Position numbers and translations under genes: made by a program. A stretch of DNA of 64,000 nt from Paenibacillus jilunlii (lineage in GTDB: Bacteria > Bacillota > Bacilli > Paenibacillales > Paenibacillaceae): assembly GCF_900102965.1 (NCBI RefSeq), contig NZ_FNGM01000005.1, positions 139,407-203,406 of the forward strand, in the 5' to 3' direction. The notes beneath the pieces were generated by a model. It had not been told where the DNA came from. It saw only the letters and a list, made by a program, of their open reading frames with translations, and did no database searches. Positions 26,561 to 35,703 of the stretch are shown here, piece by piece (the stretch's first letter is position 1; the number at the start of each line of letters is the position of its first letter).

Positions 26561-27511
26561 TTATGAACTAAGAGATTCCATTAATCTTTGTTTTAATATT
26601 TCAATTTTAGTATTACTATCATTAAATAAAAATATTTCATTAACTTGAAAATCATTTATATGCTCTGAATAACTAATTAGTGCTAGGTTCATACCTTCAT
26701 CAAAGCGCACACTCGGATATTTGATAGCATGGAATCCAGCAGCTATAGCACAATCAGCAATAAATCTTGTAAAGACATAGTGAGGCTTGTGCCACCCCTC
26801 CCCTTCATTTGGCGAACTCATTAAGGATGACCATCTTATTAAGTTAATGATGTTTGACTCATGTGATTGCATTGTTAAGTCTAAAACTTTAATTGGTTTT
26901 TTTATACGAATGTTTGCAATCATCACACCTTCTTGGGGTGAACGTAGTTCATGGAAGCATGTTTCCGGCTCCTCAGAAAGGTATAATACTTGTTTTCCAG
27001 CATGATTATATCTTCCCTCAGCAACCTTCTCTTTAGGAGGAGCAAAAAAGTCAGCTGCAGTATAAACAATTTCATTATTGAATATTCGGGCTCTGTATAC
27101 TGCATCAGATAAAATCTCAGGATCAATAGTTTGAGATATATTAGTGATTTCTTGAAACACCTCAAGTGCAAAAGGATGTTCATTAAACTGCATATTATAA
27201 GGATAGATGATTCCACGTAATTTTTGGTTGCATCGAGGACATACTAAATCAGATAAGAATTGGTTAAATTCATCTTCAGTTATAAAATCACTGAATCGCA
27301 TCATCGAATACAATGATGAAATTTGTATTGAGTAGGTTTGAAAATCCTGATCGTTAATATAGACACCCGGCCAGTATTTGATAAATTCATCTACACATTC
27401 TTCACAGCATATGATATCTGCTGAAAAAATCGAATCAAATTCTTCTGCAAAAACTAAATGAAAGAACTCTAGTTTATCCTGGAGTGTTATTTCATCTTCG
27501 ATCAAAATCAT
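26561..27511 (-). CDS. RES-domain protein with CxxC pairs (putative NAD-degrading)
   Basis: Protein of 316 residues. The C-terminal half matches the RES domain (PF08808 type): the segment YRARIFNNEIVYTAADFFAPP, then EGRYNHAGKQVLYLSEEPETCFHE, which carries the conserved Arg-Tyr and Glu. RES proteins of the ADP-ribosyltransferase-like fold degrade NAD+ and are often toxins. The N-terminal half has Cys clusters CCEEC (36-40) and CPRC (92-95) that look like a zinc site, as in HEPN/RES-associated N-terminal domains. Codon use is AT-rich compared with the sugar genes on both sides. No Xre-MbcA antitoxin partner is adjacent. The start may be this ATG or TTG at 27505, which has better spacing from AAAGGTG. 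Confidence 0.8.
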   Translation of the reverse strand: MILIEDEITLQDKLEFFHLVFAEEFDSIFSADIICCEECVDEFIKYWPGVYINDQDFQTYSIQISSLYSMMRFSDFITEDEFNQFLSDLVCPRCNQKLRGIIYPYNMQFNEHPFALEVFQEITNISQTIDPEILSDAVYRARIFNNEIVYTAADFFAPPKEKVAEGRYNHAGKQVLYLSEEPETCFHELRSPQEGVMIANIRIKKPIKVLDLTMQSHESNIINLIRWSSLMSSPNEGEGWHKPHYVFTRFIADCAIAAGFHAIKYPSVRFDEGMNLALISYSEHINDFQVNEIFLFNDSNTKIEILKQRLMESLSS

Positions 27512-27732
27512 CACCTTTCGTTTCTTAAACTTATAACGTTTGACGAGGTCGGAATCGTCTGCCTAATAAACACAGTGTTCTTCTTGACTCATTGACTTAT
27601 CTAAGTAAATTAATCTTACAATTTGAATGAAAAAAAGAATAGTATCCAATCGACCTATGCACATGGGGAAACTTCTCAACTACTGATTATTTTATACGTA
27701 TGTTGATGGCCAAATGTTAATTGACTGATTGC

Positions 27733-27933
27733 TTAATCTGTAGCCGCATCATCAGTTTTGCTTCGATCAAAACGATATCTCTTTTGATCCTCTTTATTAA
27801 CATAGAAGATGGACTGGCCCTCGCAATAGAAACTCATCACAGGAACATCTATTAGTTTATGTATTGTAAAATCTTCTCGCTTCTGTTTTGCTTTTCTTTT
27901 TGCAAACGTAAATAATAACTTGGTGCTTACTTC
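27733..27933 (-). pseudogene. unidentified coding remnant in an AT-rich gap
   Basis: The minus frame runs 66 codons to a TAA at 27733 with protein-like composition (basic stretch AKRKAKQKRED, then VPVMSFYCEGQSIFYVN). It has no plausible start codon and is closed upstream by a TGA. I do not recognise the family. The rest of the gap 27512-28059 shows no gene. Confidence 0.35.
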
Positions 27934-28059
27934 TCAGCAAGCGTAAGTACGTATTATGATGCTACACGATATCAAGACAGAGAATTTGATATCTTTTAGG
28001 TGTGAAATTAATTACAAAATCAATATACCCTGACAACAGGTGGAGGGCAAAGCCCAAGT

Positions 28060-28146
28060 GTCAACGAGCAGTTCCCGACCGCCAGATCATGAAAACCAAC
28101 CATTTTTGCGGCCTCCTTCTCTATCTGTAAGCGTCCCAACTACAAT
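28060..28146 (-). pseudogene. scrap of a second fructokinase 5' end (direct repeat part 1, right copy)
   Basis: This stretch aligns in the same orientation with the start and leader of the PfkB gene at 19743-19864: an identical 15-mer GTCAACGAGCAGTTC, then CGCCAG, AAAACCAACCAT at the start-codon region, and leader AAGCGTCCCAACTA. Internal deletions destroy the frame. No further kinase sequence lies to the left. Confidence 0.6.
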
Positions 28147-28214
28147 TGATTTATTTATTGAATAACATATAATGTAAGTTGTGTTATTCCAAACAAAATG
28201 GAGATGGTATTTAT

Positions 28215-28772
28215 ATGAAAGTGGTCATTGGAGCAGGGCAGACAAAGTATGATGGTTGGCTCAGTACCCAAGAAGATGAATTGAATTTACTATCTTTGGA
28301 GAGTTGGATCAACTTATCTGAACCAGAGAGTATTGATGCACTCTTGGCTGAACATGTGTGGGAACATCTAACTTACGAGGAAGGGGTTACGGCTGCGAAG
28401 TATTGTTATCAGTTTTTAAAACCTGGCGGTTACATCCGTTGTGCGGTTCCCGATAAAAATTTCCGTAATGAGTGGTATCAACAGATGGTTCAAGTCGGAG
28501 GTCCTGGACCAGCGGATCATCCTGCGGCATCCCATAAAATAGTTTATGATGCAAAGACTTTTGTATCCGTATTTGAAATGGCAGGGTTTGATGTAACATT
28601 GTTGGAGTATTGCGAGGAGAACGGAGATTTTCATTATACATACTGGAATGAAATGGACGGGAAAATAGGGAGATCATTTCGTTTTGATACAAGGAACTCC
28701 ATTAATGAATTAGGAATGGTATCCATTATTATAGATGCAAAAAAGCCGTTGCTGATAAAAAATAATACTTAA
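28215..28772 (+). CDS. small SAM-dependent methyltransferase-like protein
   Basis: Protein of 185 residues. It opens MKVVIGAGQTKYDGWLSTQ and has the class-I methyltransferase region SIDALLAEHVWEHLTYEEG, followed by YQFLKPGGYIRCAVPD, which corresponds to the post-motif strand seen in predicted SAM-dependent methyltransferases of surface-glycan clusters. The usual first GxGxG loop is reduced to GAG. The ATG at 28215 is supported by GGAGATGG upstream. It is the only plus-strand gene in this stretch and lies between the two halves of a duplicated segment, so it was probably inserted there. The substrate is unknown. Confidence 0.7.
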   Translation: MKVVIGAGQTKYDGWLSTQEDELNLLSLESWINLSEPESIDALLAEHVWEHLTYEEGVTAAKYCYQFLKPGGYIRCAVPDKNFRNEWYQQMVQVGGPGPADHPAASHKIVYDAKTFVSVFEMAGFDVTLLEYCEENGDFHYTYWNEMDGKIGRSFRFDTRNSINELGMVSIIIDAKKPLLIKNNT

Positions 28773-28787
28773 GATTTGAATTAAATT

Positions 28788-28829
28788 CGCCCCATTTCTC
28801 GGGAAATCTTGAGCCTAAAAATGGGGTGT
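28788..28829 (+). terminator. hairpin after the methyltransferase gene
   Basis: The arms CGCCCCATTT and AAATGGGGTG pair across a 20-base loop just past the stop; the following T-run is short (GTTAG). Confidence 0.5.
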
Positions 28830-28874
28830 TAGCCATATCATTAAAGGTTTTAATTTCGCGAATCACGGGTACTG

Positions 28875-29036
28875 CGATTAGACTCAGACAGAGGCTAAAA
28901 TTCATCCGATCAAAGTTACATCAGGAATTGTGTTAGCAATTCTATTCTTCCTTTTAAATTATTATTCGAATTTGTATTCGGTCCAAGAGCAATCATTTTA
29001 TCTATACTTGAATGCTTATGTTTTTTAGAATTTTCA
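28875..29036. repeat. direct repeat part 2, right copy
   Basis: The bases 28875-28914 are identical to 19978-20017, and 28961-29026 closely matches 20018-20087. Further homology lies at 29680-29724 (gene start and leader). Between these blocks sits the XRE gene body that is deleted in the left copy. Confidence 0.75.
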
Positions 29037-29689
29037 ATTTTCTCACAGATTACAGATACAACAGTGTTTATACCTTTTTTCAATTCAATAATATAATCAT
29101 CCTCATTGAACATTTCAGGTAATAGAATTTCTCGGCACTCCCAAACGTGTGGTAGTGTCTTAGCTAATTTTATTGCCTTATCATTTTCATTTATTTTCAG
29201 ATACAGAAAGCAAAGATTTGCTTTAGTTGTGCAGCGGACTTTTTCATTTGTACTACTCAACAGCACACGTTCGGATAGGGAAATAGCTTCATTAACTAAC
29301 TCGGATTTTGTATCCGTATTATTTTTTATCGTTAATGCTAATGCAAGTTCAGACAAAAATCCACAATTGTTAGGGTATACTTTTATGGCCTCTCTAAGCG
29401 TATGAATAGCTTCATCAATTCTCCCGTTTGACTCATATTCATGTACAATAGAAAATGTGCTGTTAATTTTTTCGACATTGCGAATATCATCCATTCCTAG
29501 CAATTCATCAATGGATGTATTATAGAAATTTGCAATGCTGGGAAGCATAGTTACATCCGGATAAGTAGTATTATTCTCCCACCGGCTAATGGCTTGAGGG
29601 GATACGCCGAATACCTCTGCAAGCTTTTCCTGTGTGAGTTCGTTCTTAATTCTAAGTTTTCGAAGATTTTCGCCAATTCTGATTTGCAT
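28916..29689 (-). CDS. XRE-family HTH regulator with TPR-like C-terminal region
   Basis: Regulator of 257 residues. An N-terminal Cro/CI-type HTH (IGENLRKLRIKNELTQEKLAEVFGVSPQAISRWENNTTYP) is followed by helical repeats at about 75-230 (EAIHTLREAIKVYPNNCGFLSELALAL) that look like degenerate TPRs. Such proteins often control stress or mobile functions. The ATG at 29689 has GGAG 9 bases upstream; an upstream in-frame start at 29785 would cross a leader that is conserved in the deleted copy at 20098-20132, which supports this choice. The gene is AT-rich. Confidence 0.85.
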   Translation of the reverse strand: MQIRIGENLRKLRIKNELTQEKLAEVFGVSPQAISRWENNTTYPDVTMLPSIANFYNTSIDELLGMDDIRNVEKINSTFSIVHEYESNGRIDEAIHTLREAIKVYPNNCGFLSELALALTIKNNTDTKSELVNEAISLSERVLLSSTNEKVRCTTKANLCFLYLKINENDKAIKLAKTLPHVWECREILLPEMFNEDDYIIELKKGINTVVSVICEKIENSKKHKHSSIDKMIALGPNTNSNNNLKGRIELLTQFLM

Positions 29690-29856
29690 AATCACTGCTC
29701 CTCTATAGTTTTTATAAGCTTCTATAGAAAACATACTACAAGCAGCTTGCAAATCACCATTACTCATTTGTTGAGTAAAAGACAACTAAAGTGAGAAGAG
29801 TCCTTACTACCCAATTACATTGGCTGCGATAAGTCCTTCCCGGTAAGTGAAAAATT

Positions 29857-30879
29857 TCAAAACACGCATTCCGTGGCGGTCAACGGACGCTTAAGCAATT
29901 CCCATCCGGTCTTGGCGGAGATAAAAGAGGCAAGCTCCCATCCCATCCGGTAATGCGTCTGATAGCCGGGATGGTATCGTCCGCCCCACCCTTCCACCTC
30001 TGGATGAATCAGCCCTAAATCAACCAATGCTACCTTTCGGTTTCCAATTTGATTAAAATAGTCCACGACCTTATTCACACTGGCAAGATAGTTGTTATTC
30101 ATGGTTCCAACACAGCAAAAGACATAGGGATCGTTATATTGATCCAGGATAACCTCAATGAATTTTATATAAGCGGCAATATACTCCTCATCATCGACTG
30201 GCGTAGAATAGTCGTTTTGGCCCAAGTTAATGATAATTCCATCAGGAATATACCGGGAAAAATCCCATGGTGCCGTCTCTTTGCCGAGTGTTCCGAAAAA
30301 ATGCTCCGGCAAGCCATGCTTATTCCCTACGGCATCCTGCAAAACGCCAATGCCGCAAATGGCCATCGTATGATATTCGGCGTTCAACATTCTGGCGCTG
30401 ATCCCGACATAGGACATGTAACCGTCGTCAAGATGCGGGGCTTCAGCGAGCACATGCGGATGGCCGATCCCTGCTCCATCTGTGATGGAATCCCCGAAGT
30501 ATTCAAGCCGGATAGGTTTGGCCGCAGGCGGGGCAAGGAAGCTTCCGCCGTCCGGAAGAGAAAAATGATGAAATGCAATACTTCCGGTCAAAATCCCCGT
30601 CCGCTTATGGATTTCCAAAGTGTGCCCACCATCCGGGAGCCCCCGTTCGATTATGTATTCATGGACCCCCTTCTTCAGATTAATCCAGTTACGGGCGACA
30701 CCGTCCAATACGATTTCTACGTAATCCTGGCCATCGGAACCCTCTGCTGTCATGGAGACGGCCGTACCCCGGAAAGCAAGATGAACAGCACTGTTAACCC
30801 ATCCGCATTTCGGATTCCCTTTCTCAGTCAGATCAAATCTCCCCACCAGCCTGGTGTACTTGGTAAAGTCAAAATCCAA
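29857..30879 (-). CDS. SGNH/GDSL esterase, CE2-like two-domain form
   Basis: Esterase of 340 residues. The first ~110 residues form a beta-rich domain (WVNSAVHLAFRGTAVSM) as in CE2 acetyl esterases. The SGNH domain has block I EYFGDSITDGAG with the nucleophile Ser, block III LGQNDYS, and the C-terminal HPGYQTHYRMG with the catalytic His. No signal peptide is seen, so it would deacetylate imported oligosaccharides. I favour TTG at 30879, which has GGGAGG with 7-base spacing, over ATG at 30906, which has only a weak site. It is the last gene of the GH38 operon. Confidence 0.85.
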   Translation of the reverse strand: MDFDFTKYTRLVGRFDLTEKGNPKCGWVNSAVHLAFRGTAVSMTAEGSDGQDYVEIVLDGVARNWINLKKGVHEYIIERGLPDGGHTLEIHKRTGILTGSIAFHHFSLPDGGSFLAPPAAKPIRLEYFGDSITDGAGIGHPHVLAEAPHLDDGYMSYVGISARMLNAEYHTMAICGIGVLQDAVGNKHGLPEHFFGTLGKETAPWDFSRYIPDGIIINLGQNDYSTPVDDEEYIAAYIKFIEVILDQYNDPYVFCCVGTMNNNYLASVNKVVDYFNQIGNRKVALVDLGLIHPEVEGWGGRYHPGYQTHYRMGWELASFISAKTGWELLKRPLTATECVF

Positions 30880-30940
30880 AGTAACTCCTCCCATCAAATT
30901 CTGCATAGGTTATCTCATTTCCATAACGCTCTGCATAAAT

Positions 30941-30978
30941 GACCCTTCCCGAATGCCTACAGCGCTTCCGGAAGGGTC
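30941..30978 (-). terminator. hairpin after the secreted orphan gene
   Basis: The arms GACCCTTCC and GGAAGGGTC pair across a 20-base loop just past the stop at 30988. The T-run on the minus strand is weak (ATTTATG), so it may attenuate more than stop transcription into the esterase. Confidence 0.5.
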
Positions 30979-30987
30979 CTTGTTCAA

Positions 30988-32598
30988 TTAGTTCATATGA
31001 GTAAGCCCCAGCTTCGGATTCGCCAGGTCGAGCTTATACATGACCTGATTGTAGTTATACCGTGGTGTCGGGACCTGATTCGTGAACGTATTCGTATAAG
31101 TCCCCTCGAAGTAGATAACCCGGCCGCCATCCTTATTGAAGTTTTTGTGCTGGGCAACATTGTAAAAAGTATAATTATTGTGCGTTACGATCTTTTTGGC
31201 ATGGGTCCAAGGACCTTGAGGCGCCGGAGCTTCCGCGTACCAGATTTCTCCGAGCACTGACGTCTTCCCCTGCACCTGCTGCCCGATCATCACGTAACGC
31301 TGCCGGTAATCGTTCCATTGGGCGGCGCTTGAGGAGATTTGAACCTCTTCACCGGTATCGGCATCTTGCAATTGATAATAATGCGAATCATCCGCTTGGA
31401 TCACGCCTAAATGGATCAGTTCCTTCTCTTGATTCTGGTTAAGCGGCGGAGTATTCTTTTTCCAACCCCATACAAGCTTGCCGTTTGCATCGCGTTCCAA
31501 CGAAGTTTGAGCCCCGTTATAGGTCGTTCCCGGTGTCAAACATGTGAAGGATTCATATTGAGTATAGTCGATGATGGCGTCATAGCTTGCGGGTACGCGT
31601 AAATTCGGCATCCGGTGTTCGGTAAAGAGCCAATAACCCGCCCCGCTCTCCTCATAATAGGTCGCCTGGCCGCCCGGATGGCGCCAATCGTCCTTGGAAG
31701 GAAACTGGACGACTTGCTCAAACTCCTTAATATTGTCATTAAAGGCAAGGATGCCGAAGGCGCTGAGTCCGGGATTATGCGTACTGTAGCCGGCGAGCAG
31801 GCGCTCCTGTCCGGTGCTGTCCCTGGCGGTCATCAAACCGAACACCCAAGCTATTCCGGCGCCGTCAGGCAGCTGCGGCACCAAGCTTTTGACGAAACCG
31901 TCCCCGTTGGTAAAATAGTCCAGATTCACGCCGGCATCCGGGTCCAATCCGCCGTTTTGCGGCAGCTTAGACGTCGCTCCCGTCACCCGGAAGTTCCCCA
32001 GCGGATACGCCGGTCTGTCGGTATCCCCCCAGAACCAGTACAGCTTATGGTTGTACACGATCGTCTGCACGGAATCCTGTCCCATGACCAAACCGTTGAT
32101 CAGCGGCTCCTGAACCGGCGCCCCCAAACCAAGGAGCATACTGTCCCGATAAATGCCTTGGCCGGTAATCCGGTACAGCCGTTCAGCGATGTTGACCCGG
32201 TTCATCCCGATTGTAATCATGCCCCCGGGGATAATCTGTACAGCCTGCCCGCGATTGCCAAACATATCGGCAGGGATATCATAGCCGTGGCTCGACAAAT
32301 GGAAGAAGACTGTCTGATCCATCAATCCGGGTTCGTTGAACGCCACTACACCAGCACTATCCGTGTAATACAGAATGTTGTTCGTCGTCTTCAGCTCAAC
32401 AAGAGGAATGCCCCGGCCCGTCTCGGCATCCACGACCTTGATCCTGAACGGCTCCTGGACCCTTTTCTTTGCGCTGCTCAGATTCTGCCCGGCGCTGCTT
32501 TCCGCCGCCTGTGATGCACTCGCGCTGACCGGAGCCGTCATAATCATCAGCACAATACAAGTCCAGATTCCCGCACTTTTCCACTGTTTCATTTTCAT
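30988..32598 (-). CDS. secreted beta-rich protein, DUF4185/propeller-like
   Basis: Secreted protein of 536 residues. The signal peptide (KMKQWKSAGIWTCIVLMIMTAPVSASA) is clear. A small N-terminal domain at about 50-110 (FRIKVVDAETGRGIPLVELKT) resembles a carboxypeptidase-regulatory-like beta sandwich. The rest is rich in Trp, Tyr and Gly with repeated strands such as HKLYWFWGDTDRPAYPLGNF and GGRVIYFEGTYTNTF, as in DUF4185 and other five-bladed propeller proteins. No catalytic motif could be named. It lies between a GH38 mannosidase and an SGNH esterase in one operon, so glycan binding or hydrolysis at the cell surface is likely, by context. Confidence 0.7.
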   Translation of the reverse strand: MKMKQWKSAGIWTCIVLMIMTAPVSASASQAAESSAGQNLSSAKKRVQEPFRIKVVDAETGRGIPLVELKTTNNILYYTDSAGVVAFNEPGLMDQTVFFHLSSHGYDIPADMFGNRGQAVQIIPGGMITIGMNRVNIAERLYRITGQGIYRDSMLLGLGAPVQEPLINGLVMGQDSVQTIVYNHKLYWFWGDTDRPAYPLGNFRVTGATSKLPQNGGLDPDAGVNLDYFTNGDGFVKSLVPQLPDGAGIAWVFGLMTARDSTGQERLLAGYSTHNPGLSAFGILAFNDNIKEFEQVVQFPSKDDWRHPGGQATYYEESGAGYWLFTEHRMPNLRVPASYDAIIDYTQYESFTCLTPGTTYNGAQTSLERDANGKLVWGWKKNTPPLNQNQEKELIHLGVIQADDSHYYQLQDADTGEEVQISSSAAQWNDYRQRYVMIGQQVQGKTSVLGEIWYAEAPAPQGPWTHAKKIVTHNNYTFYNVAQHKNFNKDGGRVIYFEGTYTNTFTNQVPTPRYNYNQVMYKLDLANPKLGLTHMN

Positions 32599-32619
32599 TT
32601 TCTTGGCCTCCCTGCTTAT

Positions 32620-35600
32620 TCATATCACGCCTTGCTTGAGCACCATTCGAATGGTCTTCACCTCGAACGGACGGAATTGGAGCATTACAACACCGCCTTC
32701 TTGCGGCACCTCTGCAATCTTCTCCTCCAGCATATTTGCATCACTAACTGCCGCAACGGGCAGCCCGGTGTGAAGCCTGCAGACTACCGAGGCCCCTTTA
32801 CTCTCGTACAGACGCACAACCCAATCGCCCGATCCGTCTTCGGCCAGTTTGACCGTCTCCGTAATCACATTGGCCTGATCGATGCAGAGTAAGGATTGTT
32901 CCCCGTACCCTTCCCCAGGCACAAGGCTGACAGGATAGTTCAGCTCATAAGCTTCGCGCACGACAGGACTGTCGAGAAACGCGCCGTTCCAGAATGTAAA
33001 TCCATAAGTAAAATGTTGCACCCCTTGATCGGACGTTTCATCCGGCCAAGTTGGAGCCCGAAGCAGCGTTAGGCTCATCGTGTTATCGTTGACCGAAATG
33101 CCGTACTTGCAGTCGTTCAGCAGGGCGAAGCCGCGGTTTGCCTCTGCAAGGGCAGACCACTTATGCTGAACCACTTCGTAACGGTCCGCATCATGCGGAC
33201 GCGAAGCATGATTCGGCCTCTTAACGTAACCGAACTGAATTTCCTGCAGGGACTCGTTCGTATGAATGCGGACAGGAAAATCGGCTTTCAGCAGCTTATT
33301 CTTTTCGCGCCACTGAACCGTTGTATGGAATTCCACCCGGCGGCTGCCGGCACCCAAGCGGATATCCTGAATCATGGTTGAATGATTCAATTCCCGCTCA
33401 ACCCGAATATTCGCGAAGAGCGGCCCATTCGCAGTAACGGATACTTTGGCATTTGCGTTCAGCCCGACGGGCGCCAAGCGGTAGCGCCGGTCAATCTCCC
33501 AGGCATCGAAATCCGAATTTTGATCCCGGTACATCCGCATGACATTGCAGTGGCCTGCTGCCCATTCCGTACCGGTCTCCTTATCGAAAATCCGCGTGAT
33601 CTCACCCTTTTCGTTAAATTCAAGCCCGATCCATTCATTCTCCATATGCGATTTACTTACAGAGACTGCCGGCAGAACAGGAACGGCTGGCGCTTCCGGT
33701 TCAGTCTTGTACGTCAACCAGCCCATGGAAGGAGCCTCTAGCCGGGCATAGCTGACACCTTCGTGCAATTGCACCGGTAGAGCTGCTCCATTCCTATCCG
33801 CAATCCCGTGAACGCCATTAGGTAATGCTGCCAGTTCCCGTCTAGCCCAGGACAGCGAGTTAAATACGGTAACACTGGAGGGCTTTCCGTCCGTGAGCGC
33901 ATCTCTTGCTTCTGAAGCCATGTCGTACACGTTCTTATTCAATTCCACCAGTTCAAGCTGCGCCTCTTCATGGACACGGTGGATAGATGAGCCCGGCAGA
34001 ATATCGTGGAATTGGTGCAGCAGCAATACCTTCCACAGACGGTCCAGCTCCCCGTAAGGATAGGTCCGGTTATTAAAATGCTCCGCCGCAGCCCCCCATA
34101 GCTCCGCCTCACGGAAGCCTATTTCCGCCTTCCGGTTCAGTTTTTTGATGACCGCTTGTGTTGTATAAGTCCCGCGGTGAGCGGGATAATAGAGCTCACC
34201 TACATACTTGGCATCAGGAATGCCCTTTTCGCTCTGATCCCGGAAAAAATCGATGGGCGAGCCGTGCTTCGTCTTGGGGACGCCCTCCAGATTGCCGAGC
34301 CTGCGCATAAACTCAAGATCGTCCCGGTTGGAGCCTCCGCCTCCGTCGCCATGCCCGAACTGCGTGAGCCGCGTAGAAATTCCTTCAAGCTGGACGCGGT
34401 CTTTCCACTGATGGATTAAGAACGACGGACTGATCCGAATCGGGTAGTAGTCTCCATAGTTGAGCAGGTGCGACAAGATTTGCGAACCATCGATCCCTTC
34501 CCACAGAAACGTATTATGCGGAAACGGATCTGCTACATTATCATAAGTACCGAACAATTTAACGGAACCAAAATACTTAATCCCGCAGCCCTTCATGATT
34601 TGCGGCAGGTTCCCGGAATAGCCGAACACGTCAGGCAGCCACAGCATTTCGTTGTCTACGCCGAATTCTTCCTTGAAGAAGCGTTTGCCGTGCATCGCCT
34701 GGCGGATCAGGCTTTCACCGCTGGTGAGGTTCGTATCCGGCTCAATCCACATGGAGCCTTCGGGAATGATTCTGCCGTCCTTCACCGCCTGTTTGATGCG
34801 CGTATACAGCTCAGGATACAGCGTCTTGACCAGCTGGAACAAATAAGGCTGGCTCTGCGTGTAAGTATATTCCGGATATTCGTCCATGAGCGCCAGCTGA
34901 TTGGACATGGTCCGTGCAATCTTACGCTTCGTCTCCGCAATCGGCCACAGCCAGGCTACATCCAGGTGGGACTGTCCCATAAGGTACAGAGTAGGCGCCG
35001 TCGAACCGTTTATACAGGATAAAAGCGGTTTCATAATCTCCCTGCACTGCTTGGCGTTCTCTTCCAACAATTCCTGGCACAGGGTCAGGTCGACCGCCGC
35101 AAATACCTGAGTCAGACAACGGTCAATCTCCGCAACGCGGAGAGATTTGACATCGAGATGGTTGCGAAGATCGTACAGGCATTCCAAATCGATAAAAAAC
35201 TGGTACACTTCTTCTTCAAAAATACAGAGCTGCGACTCTCCGAACATCGGCTGGGAATCCGAATGGCCGGCGTAAGCCTCTGCGACAATCACGAATTGCT
35301 CGCCGCTTTTCGCCGAACGGGTTAAGGTTACGTAATGATGGTTAAAGTCCTTTGCACCACTCACAATGCCGTCAACATACACGGTCGCTTCGGACCCAAA
35401 ATCGAGCATAGCCACCAGCCGTTTGCCTTCGGCCTCCTTCGGAACGATGATTGTCGAGCGGAACCAGCCGTACCCCCACTTCTCCCCCCACGGTTGTCCC
35501 GGGGCAATGCTCTGGAACGGTTGTTCTTCCATTTCATGAATGAACAGCTGTTCCTTTGTCGTGAAACCTGAAAACTCCATTGGAGAAACCTTTGTAATCA

Positions 35601-35676
35601 TAAATTGATTTCTTTTATTCAGAAGCTTTTCGGCATGGAATGCAATTTCTTTTTTCTCATTCAAAGCTCTTCTCAC
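32620..35676 (-). CDS. GH38 alpha-mannosidase
   Basis: Cytoplasmic alpha-mannosidase of 1018 residues. After an N-terminal beta domain (WGYGWFRSTIIVP), the catalytic domain shows the zinc site GQSHLDVAWLWPIAETKRK (H237, D239) and the nucleophile D349 in WLPDVFGYSGNLP. The long C-terminal beta domains of the family follow. There is no signal peptide. The GTG at 35676 is the longest start but AGGAT sits against it; TTG at 35664 is an alternative with 13-base spacing. It is downstream of a complete sugar importer, so it probably trims imported mannosides. Confidence 0.92.
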   Translation of the reverse strand: MRRALNEKKEIAFHAEKLLNKRNQFMITKVSPMEFSGFTTKEQLFIHEMEEQPFQSIAPGQPWGEKWGYGWFRSTIIVPKEAEGKRLVAMLDFGSEATVYVDGIVSGAKDFNHHYVTLTRSAKSGEQFVIVAEAYAGHSDSQPMFGESQLCIFEEEVYQFFIDLECLYDLRNHLDVKSLRVAEIDRCLTQVFAAVDLTLCQELLEENAKQCREIMKPLLSCINGSTAPTLYLMGQSHLDVAWLWPIAETKRKIARTMSNQLALMDEYPEYTYTQSQPYLFQLVKTLYPELYTRIKQAVKDGRIIPEGSMWIEPDTNLTSGESLIRQAMHGKRFFKEEFGVDNEMLWLPDVFGYSGNLPQIMKGCGIKYFGSVKLFGTYDNVADPFPHNTFLWEGIDGSQILSHLLNYGDYYPIRISPSFLIHQWKDRVQLEGISTRLTQFGHGDGGGGSNRDDLEFMRRLGNLEGVPKTKHGSPIDFFRDQSEKGIPDAKYVGELYYPAHRGTYTTQAVIKKLNRKAEIGFREAELWGAAAEHFNNRTYPYGELDRLWKVLLLHQFHDILPGSSIHRVHEEAQLELVELNKNVYDMASEARDALTDGKPSSVTVFNSLSWARRELAALPNGVHGIADRNGAALPVQLHEGVSYARLEAPSMGWLTYKTEPEAPAVPVLPAVSVSKSHMENEWIGLEFNEKGEITRIFDKETGTEWAAGHCNVMRMYRDQNSDFDAWEIDRRYRLAPVGLNANAKVSVTANGPLFANIRVERELNHSTMIQDIRLGAGSRRVEFHTTVQWREKNKLLKADFPVRIHTNESLQEIQFGYVKRPNHASRPHDADRYEVVQHKWSALAEANRGFALLNDCKYGISVNDNTMSLTLLRAPTWPDETSDQGVQHFTYGFTFWNGAFLDSPVVREAYELNYPVSLVPGEGYGEQSLLCIDQANVITETVKLAEDGSGDWVVRLYESKGASVVCRLHTGLPVAAVSDANMLEEKIAEVPQEGGVVMLQFRPFEVKTIRMVLKQGVI

Positions 35677-35703
35677 ATCCTATGGTTTCGTTAACAATCT
35701 CTA

